A stretch of DNA of 64,000 nucleotides from Neoactinobaculum massilliense. GTDB taxonomy: Bacteria; Actinomycetota; Actinomycetes; Actinomycetales; Actinomycetaceae. The notes under the pieces were generated by a model. It saw only the letters and a program-made list of their open reading frames with translations. It made no database searches and had not been told where the DNA came from. This document shows, piece by piece, positions 45,108 to 54,361 of the stretch (its first letter is position 1; the number at the start of each line of letters is the position of its first letter). The stretch is taken from the NCBI RefSeq assembly GCF_900604955.1, contig NZ_UWPE01000001.1, positions 434,001-498,000 on the forward strand, given 5' to 3'. A program made the translations under genes and the position numbers.

Positions 45108-45755
45108 GTGGGCGCGGATTCTATTCTGCTATGGCGGCACGGACTAACGGATTTCAATGCCCAGGGGCGGATTCAAGGATCCTCGGATATACCGCTCAAC
45201 GAGGTGGGGCACGGACAGGCGCGGCTGGTGGCGCCGCACATCGCGGCGATCAAGCCCGGGCGGATCATCTGTTCGCCGCTTATTCGTGCCCGGCAGACGG
45301 CTGCGGAGGTCACCCGGCTGGTGGGGGTGGACGCGGACGTAGATCCGCGGCTCACGGAACGTAATTTCGGGGAGTGGGAGGGATTGACGCGCGAGGAGAT
45401 AGCGGCGCGAGACCCCGAACAGTCCGCCGTGTGGAGGGCTGGCGGGCAGCCGGAGGGTGTGGGCGTAGAAACCAAGCAGTCGGTCGGTGCCCGCGTGGTG
45501 GCGGCGATTGAGGAGGTATCCGGCCAGATGAATGGCGGGCGTCTGCTCGTGGTGGCTCACGGTGCGGCAATTGCGTGCGGATTGGCCGTGCTTATGGAGA
45601 CGGACGCCGAGTGGAACGGGCTCGGCGGACTGGAGAACTGTCACTGGGCCTACGTGTCCCGGCAGGATAACCGGACGCCACGCTGGCGTCTGGAGGGATA
45701 CAACCGGTGGATGGCGAAGGCGACGGATCCGGTGCGCAACCTCGAGGTGGACTAG
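45108..45755 (+). CDS. Histidine phosphatase superfamily protein (phosphoglycerate mutase-like)
   Basis: A 215-residue phosphatase with the phospho-acceptor motif LLWRHG (His11) near the N-terminus, a second catalytic His in VVAHGAAI, and acid residues in TERNFGEWEG. It starts GTG with AAGGAG upstream, nine bases after rsfS, the normal actinobacterial neighbour. Homologues are often called phosphoglycerate mutase, but the cofactor-dependent mutase features are absent. A small-molecule phosphatase (for example glucosyl-3-phosphoglycerate phosphatase-like) is more likely. Confidence 0.88.
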   Translation: MGADSILLWRHGLTDFNAQGRIQGSSDIPLNEVGHGQARLVAPHIAAIKPGRIICSPLIRARQTAAEVTRLVGVDADVDPRLTERNFGEWEGLTREEIAARDPEQSAVWRAGGQPEGVGVETKQSVGARVVAAIEEVSGQMNGGRLLVVAHGAAIACGLAVLMETDAEWNGLGGLENCHWAYVSRQDNRTPRWRLEGYNRWMAKATDPVRNLEVD

Positions 45756-45847
45756 AGGCGCCGGCGTTCATCATCTGGGTGGCGCACGTCACGCAATTCC
45801 TATTTGCCTCGGTGGAAGGTGGACGAGTAAAGTAGTTCAAGTCGCCC

Positions 45848-45920
45848 GGGGCTATGGCGCAGTTGGTAGCGCGCTTCCATGGCATGGAAGAGGTCGGGGG
45901 TTCGAATCCCCCTAGCTCCA
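45848..45920 (+). tRNA. tRNA-Ala (anticodon GGC)
   Basis: Acceptor GGGGCTA pairs with TAGCTCC (one G-T). The anticodon arm CTTCC-ATGGCAT-GGAAG gives anticodon GGC. T-loop GGTTCGAATCC is present. CCA is not encoded. Confidence 0.97.
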
Positions 45921-45925
45921 CTTTT

Positions 45926-45953
45926 TATCCCGCCTTTGGGCGGGATATTTTTG
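45926..45953 (+). terminator. Rho-independent terminator of tRNA-Ala
   Basis: TATCCCGCC-TTTG-GGCGGGATA: a 9-bp stem followed by TTTTTT. Confidence 0.95.
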
Positions 45954-45988
45954 TATCTGCGGCTCTACGCCGATGCGAGGAGGACGGT

Positions 45989-47329
45989 GTGAGCCGTACA
46001 CGGGACCTAACCAGGGGAGAGCCGTTACCGCTCATCGTGCGCTTCTCCTGGCCTCTGGTCCTGTCCGCTTTCTTCCAGCAGCTCTACAGCTTCGTGGATA
46101 GCGTGATCGTCGGCCGTTTTGTGGGTGTTGACGCGCTCGCCTCCGTCAATCTGGTGTACCCGATCGTGTTCATTCTTCTCGGCCTCACCATGGGTTCCGC
46201 GCTGGGCTTCTGCGTGCCCTACGCGCAGGCGGTGGGGGCGAAGGACCACGCATCGGCGTCTCGGTACTTCTGGAACGGGCTCTACGCGGTGGTAGCGCTT
46301 AGCCTGCTACCAGCCGCACTCGCATTCCCGGCGGCCACGCCACTGCTGCGGCTTATCCACATGCCCGCCTCGCTGCTCTCCGCGGCGGCCAGTTACCTCA
46401 CCATCATCCTGCTGGGTCAGGTGACGGTTATCGCCTACAATTTCGCGGCCGGCATCATTCGTGCTCACGGCAACTCACGCCGGCCCTTCCACTTCTTGCT
46501 GCTGGGATGCGCCGTCAACCTGGTGGCGGACCTGCTGTTCATTGTGGGATTCGGCTGGGGTGTAGCCGGCGCCGCGTGGGCGACGGTCATAGGTCAGGCA
46601 GTCTCCGCCGTGTGTGCCTTTGCCTATCTACGCAGGATGCGCGTCATCGCCACGGTGGATACAAGCGGGAGCCTGCGTACCCTCAACGGGCCTGTCATCC
46701 GGCGGCTGGGCACCGTTGGCCTACCCATGGGTCTCGAACTCGCCGTCAACGGTATCGGCTCGCTTATTCTGCAGGCCTGCGTTAACACTATGGGTGCCGC
46801 CGTGGTGGCGGCGGTGGCGGCCGCGGAGAAGATTCGCTCCCTCATCACCCTGCCCATGGAAAATCTGGGCGCGGCAATGTCCACATATACGGCGCAGAAC
46901 ATTGGCGCGGGGCGGATTGATCGCGTGCGCGGCGGCATCCGGGCAGCTCTCACCATTCTCATCGCCTATTGCATCACGGCATTTGGACTGGTGCTTGTGT
47001 TACGCGGTCCGCTGGTGGACCTCCTCCTGGGTCCCGCGGTGCCCGAGATTTCCACATTCGCCGAGCGCTACCTCATTGTCGTTGCCGTCTTCTTCACCCT
47101 GCATGCCCTGCTCCAGGTGTTCCGCGGCGTTGTGCAGGGGATGGGCTACGGTATGCCCGCGCTGGCCTCGGGTGTCTTGGAGATCCTGGGCCGCGTGGTT
47201 GGCGGTGGGTTGGCCGTCTACTGTGCCAGCTATACGCTCGTGTGCCTCGCGAATCCGCTGGCGTGGGCTCTTGCCGCCGCGTACTGCATCATTCTTACTG
47301 TTCACCAGGTCCGGTGTATGGAGCGGTAG
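45989..47329 (+). CDS. MATE-family multidrug/solute exporter
   Basis: A 446-residue transporter with about twelve membrane helices in two repeated halves, as in MATE (NorM/DinF) Na+ or H+ antiporters. PLIVRFSWPLVLSAFFQQLYSFVDSVIVGRF is the characteristic first helix pair, and GLPMGLELAVNGIGSL opens the second half. The GTG start, with GAGGAGGAC upstream, avoids overlap with tRNA-Ala. Substrates cannot be predicted. Confidence 0.9.
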   Translation: MSRTRDLTRGEPLPLIVRFSWPLVLSAFFQQLYSFVDSVIVGRFVGVDALASVNLVYPIVFILLGLTMGSALGFCVPYAQAVGAKDHASASRYFWNGLYAVVALSLLPAALAFPAATPLLRLIHMPASLLSAAASYLTIILLGQVTVIAYNFAAGIIRAHGNSRRPFHFLLLGCAVNLVADLLFIVGFGWGVAGAAWATVIGQAVSAVCAFAYLRRMRVIATVDTSGSLRTLNGPVIRRLGTVGLPMGLELAVNGIGSLILQACVNTMGAAVVAAVAAAEKIRSLITLPMENLGAAMSTYTAQNIGAGRIDRVRGGIRAALTILIAYCITAFGLVLVLRGPLVDLLLGPAVPEISTFAERYLIVVAVFFTLHALLQVFRGVVQGMGYGMPALASGVLEILGRVVGGGLAVYCASYTLVCLANPLAWALAAAYCIILTVHQVRCMER

Positions 47330-47538
47330 TGCGTCCGACGGGTGTCGTTGGCGGTGCGGCTCCGACTAGACGACGCCACGACTACGCGCCCGGTACGACG
47401 TCGGCGTAGCGCGTGGCCAAACGGCTTTCCTACGGGAGCCGCGCGGCGACGCGGTCGATTTGCGCGGTCTGGAACGAAACGCGAGGGCGGGCGCCCACAG
47501 CGACGTCGTGAGGCTCCCCGGCTCCCGGGCAGTAAAAA
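47330..47538. other. 209-bp convergent intergenic region with repeated GACGCCG/GACGTCG motifs
   Basis: No gene is seen between the MATE exporter and the permease. It contains GGTACGACGTCGGCG (from 47392), CGACGCCACGACTACG (from 47371) and a CTACGC...GCGTAG hairpin (47382-47409). These are variants of the motif found in other intergenic spaces. Confidence 0.5.
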
Positions 47539-48936
47539 CTAGGCGTCCACCTCACCGTGGTGCTTGCGGATGCTCCACGTGATACCGAGCAGGACGAACC
47601 AGAGGGGCGTCAGGCACACCGGCAGGCGGGTGGCCGGGAAGTAAATGAGCACGCCAATGATGAAGACAATGAAAGCGATCCCCAACCAGGGGGTCCAGCT
47701 GGCGCCGTGGAGCTTGAACTCAGCGGCGGCGTGCTCGGCCGGATGCTGATGCACAAATCGAATGTAGCTGACCAGGATGAGCCCCCAGATAAACAGAATC
47801 AGGGTGGTGGCCACGGAGGAGATGAGCTCGAAGCCCTGGAGTACCGAGCCGCCCAGGAACAGGATCGGAATAAAGAGCAGCACCAGCAGACCAATGAGGA
47901 GAAGCGCCCGGCGAGGCACGTGATGCTCGGACAGGCCGCCGAACACCCGGTGCGCCTGCCCCGATTTTGCCAGCCCGTACATCATGCGGGAGGAGGAGAA
48001 AATACCCGAATTCGTGGAGGACGCTGCGGAGGTAAGTACCACGAAGTTCATGATCGAGGCGGCGGCACCCAGGCCCACCATGGAGAACAGGGACACGAAG
48101 GGGGACTGTGCCGGGTCAATCGCGTTCCACGGCGTGATGGCCATAATGACGCTGAGCGCACCCACATAGAAAATGGCGATGCGCATGGGTACCCGGTTAA
48201 TAGCGCGGGGAATGGTTCGCTTCGGATCCTGCGTTTCGGCTGCCGTGGTGCCGATAAGCTCGGTACCGATGAACGAATAAATGGCCATGGAGAAGGCGGC
48301 CAGGAAACCACGCGAACCGGTGGGGAAGAAGCCACCGTGATCCCACAGGTGGGAGAACGATGACACCTCGCCGGTGGGACCCCGGAACCCGCTGATGACC
48401 ATGGCCACGCCCACCAGGATGAGAGCCACAATTGCGCCAATCTTGATGAGGGCAAACCAGAACTCGACGTCGCCGAAGAGTTTCACCGCGAACAGATTGA
48501 TCATGACCAGCGCGCCCAGCAGCGCCACCGTACAGATCGCGGAGATCACCATGCTGTGGATCCAGAAATTGAAGTATCCCGTCACCACGATCATGTCCCC
48601 GATCGCGATGACCACCCAGAGGAACCAGTATGTCCAGCCCGTCACGTAGCCGGCCCAGGGGCCGATGAGATCATGCGCGAAATCCTGGAAGGACTTGTAT
48701 TTGAGGTTGTAGATGAGGATCTCACCCATGGCGCGCATGATGAGGAACAGCATGAAGCCCAGGATTACGTACACCAGCAAAATGGAGGGCCCCGCCTGTG
48801 AAATGGTGGAGCCCGATCCCATAAATAGACCGGTGCCAATGGCGCCGCCTAGAGCAATGAGCTGAATATTGCGGTTTGATAAGCCGCGCTGCAGCCGTGG
48901 GCCCTGGCGGTGCTGTGTTCCCTTCTGACGTGCCAT
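47539..48936 (-). CDS. Amino-acid permease (APC superfamily, CycA/GabP-like)
   Basis: A 465-residue transporter with twelve helices. The N-terminal LQRGLSNRNIQLIALGGAIG is the hallmark of the amino-acid transporter (AAT) family, which includes D-serine/D-alanine/glycine, GABA and proline permeases. GTAAETQDPKRTIPRAIN is typical of helix 6-7. CycA-like D-Ala/Gly uptake is the best guess, but specificity is open. The start at MARQKG is chosen because upstream frames run into proB. It is divergent from proB, with about 118 bp between. Confidence 0.88.
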   Translation of the reverse strand: MARQKGTQHRQGPRLQRGLSNRNIQLIALGGAIGTGLFMGSGSTISQAGPSILLVYVILGFMLFLIMRAMGEILIYNLKYKSFQDFAHDLIGPWAGYVTGWTYWFLWVVIAIGDMIVVTGYFNFWIHSMVISAICTVALLGALVMINLFAVKLFGDVEFWFALIKIGAIVALILVGVAMVISGFRGPTGEVSSFSHLWDHGGFFPTGSRGFLAAFSMAIYSFIGTELIGTTAAETQDPKRTIPRAINRVPMRIAIFYVGALSVIMAITPWNAIDPAQSPFVSLFSMVGLGAAASIMNFVVLTSAASSTNSGIFSSSRMMYGLAKSGQAHRVFGGLSEHHVPRRALLLIGLLVLLFIPILFLGGSVLQGFELISSVATTLILFIWGLILVSYIRFVHQHPAEHAAAEFKLHGASWTPWLGIAFIVFIIGVLIYFPATRLPVCLTPLWFVLLGITWSIRKHHGEVDA

Positions 48937-49054
48937 GGTAACTAATAATAAGTGAGAGAAAGGCGCTGTAAGTGGCTGATGGTTCACGCGCAGCCGCTGT
49001 AGTGGTGGAGCGCTCAGCACGCAATAATACTGCCTGGACTTTGAGGAGGCAGAT

Positions 49055-50182
49055 ATGCGGCAGGGAACGGATCCCAGAGTGCGCATCCGGCAGGCACGCC
49101 GACTGGTGGTGAAGGTGGGCAGTTCCTCGCTGACCACTCATGGCCGCATTGATCCGGTCAAACTGGATCGCGTGGTTAACGCGGTGGCCGCGCGTTTGGA
49201 GCGAGGGACCCGCGTTGTGCTGGTGTCATCCGGGGCGGTGGCCGCCGGCCTTGGGCCGCTTGGTATGACGCGGCGCCCTCGTTCCCTCTCCTCTCTTCAG
49301 GCGGCAGCCTCAGTGGGCCAGGGGCAGTTGATCGCCCAGTACGCGGAGCGATTCGGCGCCCGCGGCACACTGGTTGGGCAGGTGCTCCTCACCGTCGGGG
49401 ATCTTTCGCGTATTGATTCCTACCAGAATGCCTCCCGTACACTCGAGCGCCTTCTTGCTCTCGGTGCGCTCGCGATCGTCAATGAGAATGACACGGTAGC
49501 CACCCAGGAAATACGGTTTGGGGATAACGATCAGCTGGCCGCGCAGGTGGCGGGCCTGGTGGCCGCGGATGCGCTGGTGCTGCTTTCGGATGTGGACGCC
49601 CTCTACACGGCTCCGCCCTCGCAGCCCGGTGCGAAACGTATTGACCGGGTGGACGACGTCGAGGCGCTCTCCGTGGTGACGGACGGTCCCGGAAGCGGGG
49701 TGGGAACCGGCGGCATGGTGACGAAGCTGCATGCGGCACGGATCGCCGCCGAAATGGGTATTCCCACGCTACTTGCCGCCTCAAGCGAGGCCGCCGAGGC
49801 CCTCGGTGGTGCGGCGGGCGGCACCGTGTTTGCCGCCCGGGCGAGCCGGCGGCCGCGCCGCCTTGCCTGGCTTGAGAACACGCCGAAAACAAGCGGTGTG
49901 ATTCAGGTGGATGCGGGCGCCGTGCGCGCTTTGACGCAGGCGCGGGCGTCATTGCTGGCAGTGGGCGTCACGGCCGTATCCGGTCACTTTCATGCCGGCG
50001 ACGCCGTCACGGTCACGGGGCCCAACGGAACCGAGGTGGCGCGCGGTATTCCGAACTATTCGGCCGCGCAGGTGGAGGCGATGAAGGGGCTGTCCACCGG
50101 CGAGCTTATTCGTCGGCTCGGCGCAGATTTCGCCCGCGAAGTTATTCACGCGGACGTTATTGTGCCGCCACCGGTGGCCTGA
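49055..50182 (+). CDS. proB: Glutamate 5-kinase with C-terminal PUA domain
   Basis: A 375-residue first enzyme of proline synthesis. The kinase domain begins RLVVKVGSSSLTTHGR, with SSGAVAAGLGPLG, NENDTVATQEIRFGDND and GTGGMVTKLHAA. The PUA domain occupies about 280-370. GAGGAGG precedes the ATG. proA lies about 90 bp downstream on the same strand. Confidence 0.96.
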   Translation: MRQGTDPRVRIRQARRLVVKVGSSSLTTHGRIDPVKLDRVVNAVAARLERGTRVVLVSSGAVAAGLGPLGMTRRPRSLSSLQAAASVGQGQLIAQYAERFGARGTLVGQVLLTVGDLSRIDSYQNASRTLERLLALGALAIVNENDTVATQEIRFGDNDQLAAQVAGLVAADALVLLSDVDALYTAPPSQPGAKRIDRVDDVEALSVVTDGPGSGVGTGGMVTKLHAARIAAEMGIPTLLAASSEAAEALGGAAGGTVFAARASRRPRRLAWLENTPKTSGVIQVDAGAVRALTQARASLLAVGVTAVSGHFHAGDAVTVTGPNGTEVARGIPNYSAAQVEAMKGLSTGELIRRLGADFAREVIHADVIVPPPVA

Positions 50183-50268
50183 GACACCCGGGTGGGCGTG
50201 AGATTCCGCGGCCAGCGGGCGTGAGACCGGGAACTGACGCGTCAGGCTCCCGTGATTATCATGCGGCC

Positions 50269-51528
50269 ATGATCACTGAATCTGCCCAGCGGGCGCGTAC
50301 GGCCGCCCGGATCCTGGCGCTGGCTGGCGCATCCCAGAAGAACACGGCACTTGAATGCATGGCCCGCGCGCTGGATACCCACCGCGGCGATATTCTTGCC
50401 GCCAATGCGGAGGATGTAGCACGTGCTCGCGAGGCCGGTACGCCGGATGCCATTGTGGACCGGCTGACGCTGACTGATCAGCGTATTGACGGTATGGCGG
50501 CCGGCCTACGTACGGTGGCCGGCCTTCCCGATCCTGTTGGTGAGGTGGAGCGCGGCTGGACGGCGGCCGGCGGCGTGCGCATCACCCAGGTGCGGGTGCC
50601 CATGGGCGTGATCGGCATGATTTACGAAGCGCGTCCCAACGTGACCGCGGATGCGGCCGGCATCTGCCTGAAGGCGGGTAATGCGGTGCTACTTCGCGGC
50701 AGTTCCTCGGCGCTCACCTCGAATCGGGCGATTGCTGCTGCATTGCGCAGTGGTCTGGAGGAGGCCGGATTGCCGGCGGACGGCGTCGTCCTACTGGAGG
50801 GTGGACATGAGATCGTTGCCGAGATGATGCACGCCCGCGGTCTCATTGACCTGCTCATTCCGCGTGGGGGCGCAGGCCTGATCTCCCGGGTGGTGGAGGG
50901 GGCAACGGTGCCCGTTATTGAGACGGGTCTGGGTAATTGCCACCTGTTCATTGACGCCTCCGCGCAGCCCGAGATGGCCGTGAAGATTGCGCTTAATGCA
51001 AAGGCACAGCGCCCCTCCGTGTGCAATGCGATTGAAACAATCCTGGTGCATCGGGACTGCGTGGAGGAGATGCTTCCGGCTCTCCTCGGGGCTCTGCTCG
51101 GCGCCGGGGTCACCATCCACGGTGACGACGCCGTCCTGGCCGCCGCGGACAAGAGTGGCGCACCGAGTGGGACGGTAGTAGCGGCCACGGCGGAGGATTG
51201 GAGCCGCGAATATCTCTCTCTCGATGTGGCCATGCGTGTTGTTGATTCCTTCGACGCTGCCGTCACCCACATTCAGCGCTATTCCACCGGTCACTCGGAA
51301 ACGATTGTCACGGAGAGTAGGGCAAGTGCGGAGGCATTCACCCGGCAGATTGATGCCGCTGCGGTGCTGGTGAATGCGTCCTCCCGGTTTGTAGACGGTG
51401 GCGAATTTGGCTTCGGTGCCGAAATCGGTATTTCTACGCAGAAGCTCCATGCCCGCGGGCCGATGGCCGTGCGCGAAATGACCACCACCAAGTACGTGGT
51501 GAGCGGGGACGGACAGGTCCGCGCGTAG
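50269..51528 (+). CDS. proA: Glutamate-5-semialdehyde dehydrogenase (gamma-glutamyl phosphate reductase)
   Basis: A 419-residue ALDH-superfamily enzyme reducing glutamyl phosphate for proline synthesis. The catalytic Cys252 is in RPSVCNAIETI; IYEARPNVTADAAG and GLGNCHLFID are family segments. The ATG at 50269 gives the usual N-terminus, but no Shine-Dalgarno sequence is visible within 15 bases. It may rely on coupling or a leaderless transcript. Confidence 0.95.
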   Translation: MITESAQRARTAARILALAGASQKNTALECMARALDTHRGDILAANAEDVARAREAGTPDAIVDRLTLTDQRIDGMAAGLRTVAGLPDPVGEVERGWTAAGGVRITQVRVPMGVIGMIYEARPNVTADAAGICLKAGNAVLLRGSSSALTSNRAIAAALRSGLEEAGLPADGVVLLEGGHEIVAEMMHARGLIDLLIPRGGAGLISRVVEGATVPVIETGLGNCHLFIDASAQPEMAVKIALNAKAQRPSVCNAIETILVHRDCVEEMLPALLGALLGAGVTIHGDDAVLAAADKSGAPSGTVVAATAEDWSREYLSLDVAMRVVDSFDAAVTHIQRYSTGHSETIVTESRASAEAFTRQIDAAAVLVNASSRFVDGGEFGFGAEIGISTQKLHARGPMAVREMTTTKYVVSGDGQVRA

Positions 51529-51646
51529 GTCCGGCTGCGCCGGCCGGGGCAAAGGTGCCCGGGCCGGCGTTACCACAACGGCGTCGTCCATCTCACCAGG
51601 TGGACACGTATGAACCCCGTACACCAGCGATGTATACGCTTATCCC

Positions 51647-51685
51647 ATGATGGAAATCCTCTGGAACGGTCGATGGTGGCGCTAA
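51647..51685 (+). CDS. trpL: trp leader peptide (three Trp codons)
   Basis: The 12-codon ORF MMEILWNGRWWR has Trp codons at 6, 10 and 11, an extreme excess. It sits upstream of trpD and inside a hairpin, the arrangement of transcription or translation attenuators. There is no Shine-Dalgarno sequence. A possible -10 box TACGCT (51635-51640) ends six bases before the first ATG, so the transcript could be leaderless, beginning with AUG. Confidence 0.75.
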   Translation: MMEILWNGRWWR

Positions 51686-51714
51686 CGCGCCCCATCCGTT
51701 AGTAACCCCAGAGG
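51658..51714 (+). promoter_or_regulatory. Long trp leader hairpin occluding a ribosome-binding site
   Basis: CCTCTGG (51658-51664) pairs with CCAGAGG (51708-51714), AACGG with CCGTT, ATGG with CCAT, and GGCGC-TAAC-GCGCC closes the top. The 5' arm contains all the Trp codons of the leader peptide. The 3' arm covers the AGAGGAG ribosome-binding site of the next small ORF. There is no T-run, so this looks like control of translation (or of a downstream RNA fold), not a simple terminator. Confidence 0.7.
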
Positions 51715-51722
51715 AGAACCCC

Positions 51723-51785
51723 ATGCTCGCAGCGAGCACTCTATTCATTCACGCCATTCGATGGCGTAGCCATACCCAGCAGTAG
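51723..51785 (+). CDS. Second small leader ORF upstream of trpD
   Basis: A 20-codon ORF (MLAASTLFIHAIRWRSHTQQ) with an excellent AGAGGAG site that is sequestered by the preceding hairpin. It has one Trp codon. Its opening faintly recalls actinomycete trp leader peptides (M-[LF]-A-x-S), which normally carry three consecutive Trp. It may be an intermediate of the control circuit or a decayed leader. It ends 80 bases before trpD. Confidence 0.5.
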   Translation: MLAASTLFIHAIRWRSHTQQ

Positions 51786-51790
51786 CCGAT

Positions 51791-51843
51791 GAGGGCCGCG
51801 GTTTGCGTCCGGCAGCCACGAGAGGGCCGCGGTATAGGCATAG
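51791..51843 (+). repeat. 12-bp direct repeat before trpD
   Basis: GAGGGCCGCGGT occurs at 51791-51802 and 51832-51843. Each copy contains the self-complementary CCGCGG, so the copies could pair with each other in the RNA. Confidence 0.6.
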
Positions 51844-51865
51844 GCACAATGAATAGAGGATAATT

Positions 51866-52918
51866 ATGACTGCAGCACCCATCACCCATGACGCGATTAT
51901 GAAGCTGGTGGACAAAGGAGACCTCAGCTACAACGAGGCCTACGGCGTTATGGACGAGATCATGAGCGGTGCCACCACGCCCACCCAAAACGCCGCCTAT
52001 CTGGCCGCGCTTTCCACAAAGAATGCGCGTGCAGAAACCACCGAAGAAATCGCCGGATCCGCCCAGGCCATGCGGGACCACGCCGAACACGTGGAGGCGC
52101 CCTACCCGGTGCTGGAAATAGTAGGGACCGGCGGGGACCGCGCCAACTCATTCAATATCTCCACCACCGCCATGTTCGTGATTGCGGCCGGCGGTGTGAA
52201 GGTAGCCAAACACGGGAACCGCGCGGCCTCATCAAAATCTGGAACCGCGGACTGCCTCGAGGCGCTGGGTGCCTCGCTTGATCTCGACGGCGCCACGTGC
52301 CTGCGAGTGCTGGATCGGGTGGGGGTGTGCTTTATGTTCGCCCAGAAGTTTCACCCGGCCATGAAGTATGTGGGTGGGATTCGCAAGGAATTGGGCGTGC
52401 GCACCGTGTTCAATATTCTCGGCCCGCTCACAAACCCCATGCATCCCGAAATGTTCGTCATGGGTGTGTATGACGCCTACCTGGTGGATCTCTTGGCTCC
52501 CGTTCTGGCGGACCTGGGTGTCAAGCGCGGCCTTGTGGTTTACGGGCAGGATCGCCTTGACGAAATCTCCGCCTCCGCCCCAACGTCCATAGCGGAGGTT
52601 AACAATGGCACCTTCACGCACTTTGAGATTACGCCGGAGCAGGTGGGGCTCGCCCGGGGAACCAAGGAAGCCATCGTGGGCGGTAGGCCGGAGGAGAACG
52701 CGCGCATACTTCGCGGCATCCTGGACGGCAGTATTCGGGATACACGCCGAGACATCGTGCTACTCAACGCGGCCGCTGGCCTCTACCTGGGCGGGAAGGC
52801 GGAGAGCCTGGCCGAGGGCGTGAGGCTCGCGGGCGAACTCATTGACTCCGGCCAACCCCTGGAATTGGTGGGCCGGTTCGTGGCGGAGACGAATCGGGTA
52901 GCGGAGACGGGTCGATGA
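51866..52918 (+). CDS. trpD: Anthranilate phosphoribosyltransferase
   Basis: A 350-residue enzyme joining PRPP to anthranilate. Signature motifs: [19 protein letters not shown] (PRPP/Mg), [21 protein letters not shown] and [14 protein letters not shown]. An AGAGGA site precedes the ATG. It is the first enzyme gene of the operon; anthranilate synthase genes (trpE, trpG) are not present upstream or anywhere else in the window. Confidence 0.97.
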   Translation: MTAAPITHDAIMKLVDKGDLSYNEAYGVMDEIMSGATTPTQNAAYLAALSTKNARAETTEEIAGSAQAMRDHAEHVEAPYPVLEIVGTGGDRANSFNISTTAMFVIAAGGVKVAKHGNRAASSKSGTADCLEALGASLDLDGATCLRVLDRVGVCFMFAQKFHPAMKYVGGIRKELGVRTVFNILGPLTNPMHPEMFVMGVYDAYLVDLLAPVLADLGVKRGLVVYGQDRLDEISASAPTSIAEVNNGTFTHFEITPEQVGLARGTKEAIVGGRPEENARILRGILDGSIRDTRRDIVLLNAAAGLYLGGKAESLAEGVRLAGELIDSGQPLELVGRFVAETNRVAETGR

Positions 52919-53700
52919 GCATCCTCGATACGATCGCGAACTCGAACCGGCGCCTAGTAGCCGAGCAGAAGAGAACACGCCCGTTGAAGGAGGTGCAGGA
53001 GGCGGCCGTGGCGACACTGGGACATCAGATGGATTTTCCGTTTGAGAAGGCTCTGCGCGGCGACGGTGTTTCCCTCATCGCCGAGTGCAAAAAGGCGTCC
53101 CCTTCCCGCGGCCTCATCGCCCCGAATTATCCCTACGTGAGCATTGCGCGCTCCTATGAGGTGGCCGGCGCCGCGGCGATCTCGTGCCTGACCGAGCCGC
53201 GCTGGTTCCATGGAAGCATCGTCCATCTCCGTGACATCGCGGCCGCGGTGCGAATCCCCGTGCTCCGGAAAGATTTTGTGGTGGATCCCTACCAGATCTA
53301 CGAAGCGCGTGAAGCCGGCGCCGCGGCCGTACTGCTCATCTGTGCCATTCTCGAGGAAGCGCAGCTACGCGAATTCATGCTGCTGGCACGCTCACTCGGG
53401 CTCTCCGCGCTGGTGGAGGCGCACGGCGCCGAGGAGATCGCCACCGCGTTACGATGCGGGGCCCAGATTATTGGCGTCAATAACCGGGACCTGCGAGATT
53501 TCAGTGTGAATCCCCATCACGCGGCGCGGTTGCACGAGCTGGTACCGCCCGGGGTTATTTTCGTGGCGGAATCGGGGATTCACACGGGCGAGGATGTGGC
53601 TGCGTTGATGCGCGACGGCGTCGACGCCGTGCTGGTCGGGGAGGCCCTCATGACCGCGCCCGACCGGACCGCCACGATACGCGAACTGCTCGGGCGGTGA
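52915..53700 (+). CDS. trpC: Indole-3-glycerol phosphate synthase
   Basis: A 261-residue TIM-barrel enzyme that ring-closes CdRP. Seen: [15 protein letters not shown] (catalytic Lys), [33 protein letters not shown] and VAESGI. The ATGA overlap with trpD indicates coupled translation. Confidence 0.97.
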   Translation: MSILDTIANSNRRLVAEQKRTRPLKEVQEAAVATLGHQMDFPFEKALRGDGVSLIAECKKASPSRGLIAPNYPYVSIARSYEVAGAAAISCLTEPRWFHGSIVHLRDIAAAVRIPVLRKDFVVDPYQIYEAREAGAAAVLLICAILEEAQLREFMLLARSLGLSALVEAHGAEEIATALRCGAQIIGVNNRDLRDFSVNPHHAARLHELVPPGVIFVAESGIHTGEDVAALMRDGVDAVLVGEALMTAPDRTATIRELLGR

Positions 53701-53703
53701 GAC

Positions 53704-54351
53704 ATGACGCTGGTAAAACTATGCGGACTGCGCACCCTCGCGGACATCGACGCCGCGAACCGTGCCGCGCCGGATTTCGTGGGATTCAATTTCGTACCCA
53801 CCTCTACGCGGTGCATTGATCCGGACCGTGCGGCCACATTGCGGCGCGCACTCGACCCCGCCATCCAGGCGGTAGGCGTATTCCGTGACGCACCCGCTGA
53901 GGCAATCGTCGCGCTCGCGGACACCAACGTTATTCAGGTGATCCAGCTTCACGGCAACGAAACCGAGGAGCAGATCAGCCGTCTCCAGCGGGCGGCCGCA
54001 TGCCCGGTGTGGCGCGCATTCCGCGTGCGAGGGGAAGCCGACGTGACAGCGGCGAACCGCTCGGGCGCGGATCTGGTGCTCCTCGACTCGGGCGGCGGTA
54101 CGGGCCACACCTTCAATTGGGAGCTGCTTGCGGGTGTGCAGCGCCCGTACGTCCTGGCGGGCGGGCTCACCCCGGAGAACGTGGGGAAAGCAGTAGTGAT
54201 GCTACGGCCATACGGGGTGGATACGGCCTCGGGCATAGAGACGAATGGACAGGGCGATCCGGCGAAAATGGCCGCATTCACCCTATCTGTACGTGAGGCA
54301 CAACCGACGCGGGCGGCGCACCAAGCCGTGCCGGCGTCGGCAGAAAAGTAA
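53704..54351 (+). CDS. trpF: Phosphoribosylanthranilate isomerase
   Basis: A 215-residue TIM-barrel isomerase converting PRA to CdRP. Catalytic Cys7 lies in KLCGLR, with FVPTSTRCI, the QLHG segment, and [14 protein letters not shown] holding the catalytic Asp. Many Actinobacteria lack trpF and use the dual-function PriA; a dedicated, separate trpF inside the operon is therefore noteworthy. Three bases separate it from trpC. Confidence 0.94.
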   Translation: MTLVKLCGLRTLADIDAANRAAPDFVGFNFVPTSTRCIDPDRAATLRRALDPAIQAVGVFRDAPAEAIVALADTNVIQVIQLHGNETEEQISRLQRAAACPVWRAFRVRGEADVTAANRSGADLVLLDSGGGTGHTFNWELLAGVQRPYVLAGGLTPENVGKAVVMLRPYGVDTASGIETNGQGDPAKMAAFTLSVREAQPTRAAHQAVPASAEK

Positions 54352-54361
54352 AGGATTAATC

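Noticed and set aside
45108-45755. Cofactor-dependent phosphoglycerate mutase (gpmA)
   Set aside because: It is shorter than GpmA and lacks its longer conserved insertions. Next to rsfS, a general histidine phosphatase is the usual gene.
45854-45988. N-terminal extension of the MATE exporter beginning inside tRNA-Ala
   Set aside because: The extra codons translate the tRNA and its terminator. A GTG at 45989 with a strong ribosome-binding site gives the normal transporter N-terminus.
52915-54351. Fused trpC-trpF gene
   Set aside because: A stop codon and separate start are clear between the two; they are adjacent but distinct genes.
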